A DNA stretch of 64,000 nucleotides from positions 190,185-254,184 of the forward strand of contig BCHJ01000020.1 of NCBI GenBank assembly GCA_001599615.1. Direction: 5' to 3'. Position 1 is the stretch's first letter; each line of letters begins with the position of its first letter. A program made the position numbers and the translations under genes. The notes beneath the pieces are model-generated. The model was not told where the DNA came from and did no database searches. It worked only from the letters and a program-made list of their open reading frames with translations. The stretch is from Thielaviopsis euricoi. Its lineage: Eukaryota; Ascomycota; Sordariomycetes; Microascales; Ceratocystidaceae. Shown in pieces: positions 56,881 to 64,000 of this stretch.

Positions 56881-57480
56881 TTTGTAAGTTTGTGAATGAA
56901 AAGACAGTTATATGATCAAATTAAAGCTTCAAAAAAAAGGAATAAGCGCGAGTTAAGACCATTCTTATATGGTGGATGTTGGCTCTGAAATGTCCGGATA
57001 TCGTCACAAACCACATGCATGCAATGAACCAATGCCGCGTCCCATTCGGCTTTCTTTGTTGTCCTGTGGGCTCGATAAACATCAGATTAGCATCCGTCGG
57101 ATACACTGATGCTTGTTACTGGTCATGTACAATGTGCTGTGTGCTGGCCTGTGCGGCTATCGTCTCGGTTATCGCTGCTTGATGTATTCATCTGGACCCC
57201 CAGGGCTCAGCGTGGTCACAATTTTGTACAAACTTACTGCTGTTGACCTGTCAAGTGGCACAGCTCCTTACTTGTATTGGTCATTTCAGCTCCTTGTTGA
57301 CGAGCCAAGTTCAATCACTGCCTCTTTTACTGGCCTGTTGTCATTAGTTGAGATGTCGCTAACAGCCGGGCGACATCCGCCGACTTCCGAATGAGAGACT
57401 TGAGTCTTGTAAAATACATCACCATAATTGCACATTAATTAAACGCTAGCAATAAAAGTACAAATACCCCCGTACCATGC
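56881..57480. promoter_or_regulatory. Spacer between the tandem P450 and SDR genes
   Basis: 600 bases that must include the trailer of the P450 gene and the promoter of the SDR gene. No gene or clear site was recognised. Confidence 0.4.
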
Positions 57481-59384
57481 CTAGACAACTGCCGGCTTTT
57501 CCACAAGCCGGATTTGTATCGTTGCTTTCATCTGTGGCATCTGCAACAAGGTCAGCTCAAGTCTGCATAAACGAATGAAACATCAACACTTACCACTGTC
57601 TGTCCAACCCATCCGGGTTTGGGAATACCACCAACCATTTTAATATCGCAGTTCATCAACATGTAGGCAACAATCATCTTGATTTCATACGCCACAAAGT
57701 ACCGCCCAGGACACGCGTGTCTGCCGTGGCCAAACGCCAGGTGCATATCACTCGTCTGTGTCATTTTCATATGATTTCTCGATGAGAGGTTGTTTCTTCC
57801 ATCGTCTTCATCATCGCTGTATGATGTCTTACCTACCTCTTGCTTGTGGTCGAGGAACCGGAATGGGTCAAACTCATTCGGGTTAGCATAGACATCGCCA
57901 TCGTGTTGAACACCCTGCATGTTCAAGCCCAACATGGCACCTTTCGGGATGTGCATTCCATCGGGGGCAGTGATTCCATCCGCCAGCATAACGCGGCGCT
58001 CAACCAGGGAGGGCGCAATGTTGCTCATGCGCTGCGATTCGCGAATGGCCGAGTCAAGCCTGTGTAGCTGGTTTAGAGATTCCTTGGTCCATCTGCCGCC
58101 ACACTCCGCAAAGACACGCGTAGCCTCTTCCTTGAGCTCCACCCACGTTTCTTCACGCTTTTCCGAGTTCAGCACGTTGATGATAAACTGGTGGCCAGTC
58201 AGGCTGGTAGTGTGGAGGGCGGCAAACTCGGTAGGCAGGAAACGCAGAGAGATGGTATACGGGTCTAGTTCGGCCAATTCGTTGGTGGCGAGAGCAAAGC
58301 GGATGTGCCAAGTAAGATAGTCTTCAGTCTCGACCCATTCTTTCAGCTCCGGATCTCCGCGAGCCTTGGCCAGCATCTTTTCGAGGCGGTCCTTGATGAT
58401 TGGGATGGTGACCTTTTCTGTCTTTTTATGCAGCCACCAGTTGGGCAAGACCAAAATCTTGCCGAAAACAAAGTGGAAAACCTTTGGGACAGAGTTGAGC
58501 AGAAACGTATTCATAATGACATTGTGGGCAAATGTCGAGAAGGCGTGCATGGTTTTACTGTCGCAGGTTTCCTGGCCGAGGATCATGCGATTTGTGACAG
58601 CAAGAACAAACTCATCCCAAATGCCCCATATATTCATAGTATTGTACTGACCGGGAAGAGCGCGAAAAAGCTCAGAGCCAGTCTTCTCAACTGCCTCCTG
58701 CATGCCCGGGAGCAGCGCCGGAGTGCTGCGTTTGAGATAGCGATGCATGACTCGGGCATGGAAGCCGTTTTCGGCAATGTGAGGATCGAAGAAGTTGAGG
58801 GTAGTATATAACGAGAGCTCATGGGCTGCGCCCACTGACAGGATGTTATCAGGCTGCGATAGCATCCATTGCGTCCAAGGAGCTGGTATCATGATGTTTG
58901 CCGGGCGGTTGGGAGGGCCAGGGATGACGAATGGGCGGCCGTGTTTTCCATACTAGGTCATGTCAGCTGAATGAATTCTTTGGTTAAAACAATCAAACCC
59001 GGGTGCAGGCATTGTGGGCTGAAAAGAAAAAGGCAAGATCTGAGACAGTTGTCTTGTAGAATCTGCAGAGACGAGGGGATACCAATCCAGACCATACAAA
59101 AGCGCACCTAAATGTAACCAGGTAGTAGGTAAAGCAAGACAAACCTTTTCATAGCCTTCGTGCATCCATGTTCCGTATTTTCCAAAATAGTCCTTGAAGT
59201 TCCGTATAGTCGATAAAAACCCTGTGTGGCCTACTCGAGGCAGAGTTTTCGGATAGCGAAAAGTTGCATTGGTGATGATTTCGACGGTGTAGAATAGAAA
59301 CCACATGACTACCATGAACATGACAACCCGTCCAATGGTAACAGCGGCCCAGAGCTGGTAAACGGTATCTTCAATCATCGCCAT
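57481..59384 (-). CDS. Cytochrome P450 (ent-kaurene-oxidase-like fungal family)
   Basis: Exons 59384-59145, 58952-57594 and 57540-57481 (introns 192 and 53 nt) encode 552 residues. A membrane anchor near 18-37 (GRVVMFMVVMWFLFYTVEII) puts it in the ER. FVIPGPPNRPANIMIPA follows the first splice. The I-helix has FAALHTTSLTG, the ExxR motif is Glu385 (ESQR), and the haem Cys is 494 in FGHGRHACPGR. The last exon ends VMPQMKATIQIRLVEKPAVV, typical of the family. By family knowledge such P450s oxidise terpenoids, alkaloids or other hydrophobic metabolites. An acidic stretch (residues about 453-479) ahead of the haem motif could be a third intron (57836-57756, 81 nt, in frame), which would give 525 residues. 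It is in tandem with the SDR gene. Confidence 0.92.
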
Positions 59385-61100
59385 AATGACTGAATGGCTG
59401 CTGGGAAGCACAACGATGGATGAAAACAAAGAGAAAGACGGCGAAGCGATGAATCAAGAAATAAAAGAAGAGAAAAAAAAAGATGAGAAATACAGTTGCT
59501 GGATGTGCGACAATTATATTGCCGCAACTTCCTTCTTTCAGCGATCTTTTAATTTCGTCCATATAAGGAAATAACCCAACTTGTCGCTGGGTGGACAGTA
59601 AGCTCGCTTATAGCAAGCACACTTTGTTAATGGCAGGAACTTCGGGTTACTGCCGCCCATTTGTGTTGTGTTGGCTGTATTCACTCGACCAAGTCCGCCT
59701 CATTTTTTATTGCTTTTTGTTCTGTGCCAGACTAGACTAAGAAACCAACGTCCTTTGTTCATCCACATCAGTCGGTACATTCCAATGTTTCTACTATGCC
59801 GCTTTTTCAATACTGCTGTTAATGTGGTCTCTCTGTAAGCGACTTTCCTTTTTGGGTTTGCTCCTAGACAGCGTACCATTTATTGGCTTACTGCTTGTTT
59901 CTTACAAGACGTCGCTTCGGACGCGAAGCCCACAGTTGTTTGACGGATTATTGATTAATGGTAAGAGAAAACAAAAGAAAAAAAGAAAGAATGAAGCCTT
60001 CTGTTCCATTCAGCTCGGTTATAGCACAGCAGAAAACCAAACTCCTAGGCCGCGTAGTTTCGAGATGCATTAGTCGCTTTAAGCGATGCGGAGACAGCAA
60101 GATAGAGATGTATTAATCCTCGTTGACTCCTTGGCTGAGCCCATCTATCCCTGCCTTCAAAATGGGCTGGGCTGAACTGCCACTATAAAAGAATGCTGTA
60201 CAGCCGCCAATTCGTGTACTTCGGTTAGAGCGGCCTGAGTTGTCTAGCAATCAAAGAATTAAAACAGAAGAAAAGAAAGAACAAAATTCGTGCTACGCCA
60301 GGCCAGGATTTCAAAGTACTGCAGCGCCAGGCCAGGTCGAGTCAAAACTATATCCTACATATGCTTCTCTTGCTATGTTCCATATCAAGCCACAAACTCA
60401 GCTTCGGCCGCTCGTTTGGCCAAAGATGTGGATTAATATAATAGCACATCTACTTACATAATATACAAGCATGAGCTTGCCAGAAACAATTCCATACGAA
60501 CAAACACACTTCGATGTCAGCGACATTAATAGCTTTGAACTGCTAGTACCTTAGTGTGGATTTGCCGCGTGATTTTCGACACTTGACATGCTTAGCTTCT
60601 TGGCCTATGCAACACTAGAGGGACATCCTGCCTTGATTTCTAGAAGATGTGTAACAAGTCCGACCCGAACATGGACTTCATAGCATACCACGCCCTATGA
60701 CGGTTACCTACATATCAAGAAACACTTCAGATAGTTACAGACGCTCAGCCCTTCTTTCTCAACGCTCAGGCCATGTAGTACAAGCCGTCGGGAGACAAAG
60801 AAACAAAATTCACACACGAAAATACCGTCATGGCAATACACCAAAAAAAGCCTGGCTTTCGTATTTCAAGCTGCTCGCGACCAACCTTCGTGTGATATCC
60901 AAGTCGCATCATTCAGCAATCCATATAAGGGAAGGTAATTCAAACAAAAAAGGCTGCGTTATCATGTTGACCATAGTTGGAGTGTTGGTTGTTAAATTTA
61001 TTAGTTGCATTTCATTGCTGCACCATAACACAAAGCAGATAGAAATGCAGGTTTCTTTTTCTAGTGATACTGAGAGATATTTGAACAGGTGACGCCTGTG
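59385..61100. other. Gene-free spacer
   Basis: Holds the P450 promoter at its left side. Short open frames up to 131 codons (60697-61092) show no recognisable protein features. Confidence 0.4.
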
Positions 61101-63000
61101 CTGCAGGTTAAGGAATGTGATGTATTTAACAGGTCTTTGTCTTTGAGCTATCCGTCACTTTACGCAGTTAAAGTCGGAGTGATAAGAAGATCATAATAGA
61201 TGGAATTAACCTTATTTTGTTTGTCATCTACCCTAACTAATTCAAGCTATTGAAATCATGAAAGAAAGTCGAGTCTTGCTTTTTTATTGTGAGACAATTG
61301 AAGCCCCTAGTCATCTCAACTTCCACGAGTCGCAGAAACAATGAGCCTCCTATCTCTACAACAAGCTTTTGTTGCTTTATTTTTCATTTCTAGTCAATAG
61401 AAGGCTTAGTCGTGTCTATTTAGCTATCACAGCTCTTTTTCCAATTTATGGACTATTCTTCGACAAACCCTAATTCTACTAGTTTTCAGAGGTGCAGAGA
61501 TAAGTTAATGACAATTAAATGCATTGTCAAAAGTACGCTGTGTCTAGTGGCAACAGAGACCTCTTTATAAACATGTCTTTGATATAACACTGTAATATGC
61601 ATAGCGAAATAGCTGATGGCTGATAGCTTATTTACTTCTATAGTCACTGCCTATCTTAGGATTACAATAGCAAAGTCAGCAGTGTCTTGACGATCTTTAG
61701 GTCCACTTCTATTGGCTTGTCCTATGTCTTTGACTCCCTTAGAAGTCGGGCACATCTTTTGAGACTCAATCTGGCACAATATGACACTATAGGTATCTTC
61801 CCTGTTGTAGCTAAGACTTAAACTACATTTTCGTAGACAGAAGCTAGGAAAATATCACTTGCTGCCCTTGTTAGCTAACCTGGAAAGTCTGCGCGTTTCA
61901 TTGAGAAGGTCTGCGCTGTAGGAGTCAGCTGTGAATCATACCTGAGCACTTTTAGTCTTCAAGTTTGAACTTCTTGTGCTTTGATGGCTTGTATCATGTA
62001 TTCAAATATGGTCCAGCTATACAGATATTGTATGCTATAGCACAGACTAAGTGGTCGGGTGTATTGGTGGGGATGATACCGCTGCATAGGCATGACTGCT
62101 GTGAAAGGTAAGACCACTTTATTTGTATGACAGTAAGCGTTTAAGCTAACCGATGCGGCAGCCGTGCCTATGGGGCTAAGACCTCAGTTTGCAAAATGGC
62201 TAGAAGACTAATGACAGCCGGGCCGCAATAGACAAAGCATTCAGGTGCAACCTCAGAAACTACTACGCCCTCCACCGACAGCCTGTATGAAAGGCCATCA
62301 GACTGCTACTATTAGCAGTCTGTGAGTATGGCAGTATCTCCATCCTTCCTGTATATGGCTCAAAGTTATCAGGTATATAGTATTAGATTAATATCTAAGC
62401 CGCACTGTAAAGTCTTGTAGTATAATTCTAGTTACATGTAACTGCAGTACAATATAAGAAGGTTTCTCTCTCTCTCAATAAAGCTGACCCTTTATATGCT
62501 ATAAAAAAGCGAGCCAAGAATATAAAACAGTCTTAGGATAGTGTAAAATCTATATCACATCCAAAACACTCTATGTGAATTGGTACACTCTTGAGTATAA
62601 GAGGCCAATCTTATGAAACGAATTTATATCATAGTAACATCTTTCAGCCTCTCAGACTTAGAGATGATAATCCAATAATATAATCGTCTGTTCAAGCACT
62701 AGATTGAATCCAATAGAATTGCTTTGGAAATGACTATATTCCCCGCAGCTCCATCACTGGGTAGGTATAAACGGCTACGTACAGACTAGGGGGCTGAGGT
62801 ATATGGATATTTCTGTATCTTTAGCTTTCGAGGAACTATTTTGACACTTTGGTTTGAAGTAGAATGTGCCTTTTATATTTGCAGTACACAGGTAAAATAC
62901 ATAGATGCAGAGCTAAAATATCACAACTTGAATAATTTTGATACAAATATTGCAACTTCTGTAGGGTTAATAAGGTTACATAATATCAGGGTTACCAAGT
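61101..63000. other. AT-rich stop-dense region, possible decayed element
   Basis: This stretch is AT-rich with stops in every frame. It contains aaccctaa at 61466, a CT microsatellite near 62465-62475 and agggttaa near 62963. Short fragments around 62130-62370, when read with frameshifts, are vaguely like the end of a non-LTR reverse transcriptase, but the match is too weak to call an element. Confidence 0.25.
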
Positions 63001-63525
63001 CCACTAGGGTATAAAACTCTCCGTCGCGCTTTTGACGCGCCATACCAAGTGCAACCGTCACGTGTAGCCATCTCCACATTGCCACACATCATTGGTCCAA
63101 ACCCCTGCATCGGCTAAGCGACTGTTTGCGATTCACTGCTGCTTTTTTTGGTGGAATTTGGCCTTGCTTGCCATCATCACAACTTTTTATGGTGTTTTAC
63201 CTTTGAGTCTTGATGATTCCGCCTTGCACCTGACCCAATCCATCAATCTACGCAGCGCCTTAAATAAAGTGTGGCGCTATACTTGGACTTCTGCGTCTTT
63301 CGATCTTTGTAAAGCACGCGTCCCATTTTCATTCATACTTTCTTTTAGCATCTTAATCACCTGCCTTCGAGCTTAAACGCAGTAACCAACCGTCCTTACC
63401 TTTTGTATTTTGCTCTTTCGCCGTCGCATCCATCAAATTCCATCAATTCCACGATCCCGACCATCGACCGACTACTTCCTATCTCCTCCATATGCAGGTA
63501 GCACTGCGGACAACCTAATTTCGTC

Positions 63526-64000
63526 ATGGCTGCCGCTGCTGTGGACACGGCGTTTCTCGCTGCTCACCTTGGCTTGGCTGAGGGCAGCGTGAGCGCTTTG
63601 CCGACAGACGATGCGACTACCGCTTTTCTCCAGGCAGTTGCTGCCAAAGCGAAGGAGTTTGATTCACTCTATGCCGACAAGATCCGCGTCGACATCGAGC
63701 TTGAGAATGCCGTCATTGGCTCCGAGACGCGATGCTCGTCATTCAAGGCCACCGCCGACCAGGCCATGAAAGAGGTCGAAGAGCTCAACAAGAAGCTCAA
63801 AGAAGAGGGTTAGTATATACATACCTCATAATTCTCGACCTACCCGATTGTCATATACTAATTGCCATCAGAGTCTTCCCGCCTGGCTATCCAGAACGAG
63901 CTCCAGGCCCTAAAGTCAACATACGCCGATGCCGAATCCGAGATCCGTACCCTTCGCGATCGTGTCGAAACCCTTCAAGAGTCGAGCCGAGCCAACATGT
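63526..64000 (+). CDS. Mlp1/TPR-like nuclear pore basket protein, 5' part
   Basis: The first two exons (63526-63808 and 63872 to the window end; 63-nt intron, phase 1) give about 137 residues, and the gene continues past the window. The start MAAAAVDTAFLAAHLGLAE is followed by nearly uninterrupted heptad-rich coiled coil (EVEELNKKLKEE, ELQALKSTYADAESEIRTLRDRVETLQ). The N-terminus resembles fungal Mlp1/Nup TPR proteins, which form the nuclear basket and act in mRNA export and surveillance. Other long coiled-coil proteins (kinesin-like tethers, myosin-like) remain possible because only the N-terminus is visible. The leader before the ATG is C/T-rich. Confidence 0.75.

Noticed and set aside
1..64000. 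CRISPR arrays, operons, prokaryotic mobile elements
   Set aside because: None seen; the DNA is eukaryotic with spliceosomal introns.

Overview
The window looks like nuclear DNA of a filamentous ascomycete. The genes have short introns (about 47-190 nt) with GT..AG ends and ctaac/ctgac-like branch sites. Coding DNA is GC-rich, with frequent TCG serine codons, while the spacers are rich in T/C, A/T and microsatellites. The protein families (AA9, GH7 and GH74 with CBM1, 2EXR, ent-kaurene-oxidase-like P450, fungal bZIP) point to a saprotroph that decays plant material. Pezizomycotina is the most likely group. An early-diverging filamentous yeast of the Geotrichum type is not excluded. About 16 genes in 64 kb is a low density, and several spacers are 2.5-7 kb long.

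Left part (0-13 kb): a FAD-dependent aromatic-type monooxygenase (minus), a spacer of almost 7 kb, an intact isocyanide synthase fused to an Fe/2-oxoglutarate dioxygenase (plus), and a convergent multi-span membrane protein. Degenerate minisatellites lie just 3' of the first and third genes.

Centre (17-45 kb): four carbohydrate-active enzymes are interspersed with housekeeping genes. They are an AA9 lytic polysaccharide monooxygenase with a basic tail, a GH2 beta-galactosidase, a GH74 xyloglucanase with CBM1 and an unusual acidic Cys-containing linker, and a GH7 endoglucanase-type enzyme with a Ser/Thr segment inside its catalytic domain. Together they could attack cellulose and xyloglucan outside the cell, while GH2, which has no signal peptide, would act on galactosides inside it. 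The housekeeping genes are GPI16/PIG-T (GPI transamidase), LUC7 (U1 snRNP), a disordered unknown protein and a nucleoside-deoxyribosyltransferase-like protein. A bZIP factor follows, whose upstream open frame of more than 600 codons contains no methionine.

Right part (45-64 kb): a 2EXR-domain protein with several SUMO-interaction-like motifs, a gene-free 6.4 kb stretch, a cell-surface single-span membrane protein, a short-chain dehydrogenase with Phe in place of the catalytic Tyr, a cytochrome P450, about 4 kb that turns AT-rich and probably holds decayed sequence, and the first two exons of an Mlp1/TPR-like nucleoporin cut by the window end.

Exon borders were read by eye from splice signals and reading phase. 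No database search was run, so family names rest on motif recognition.
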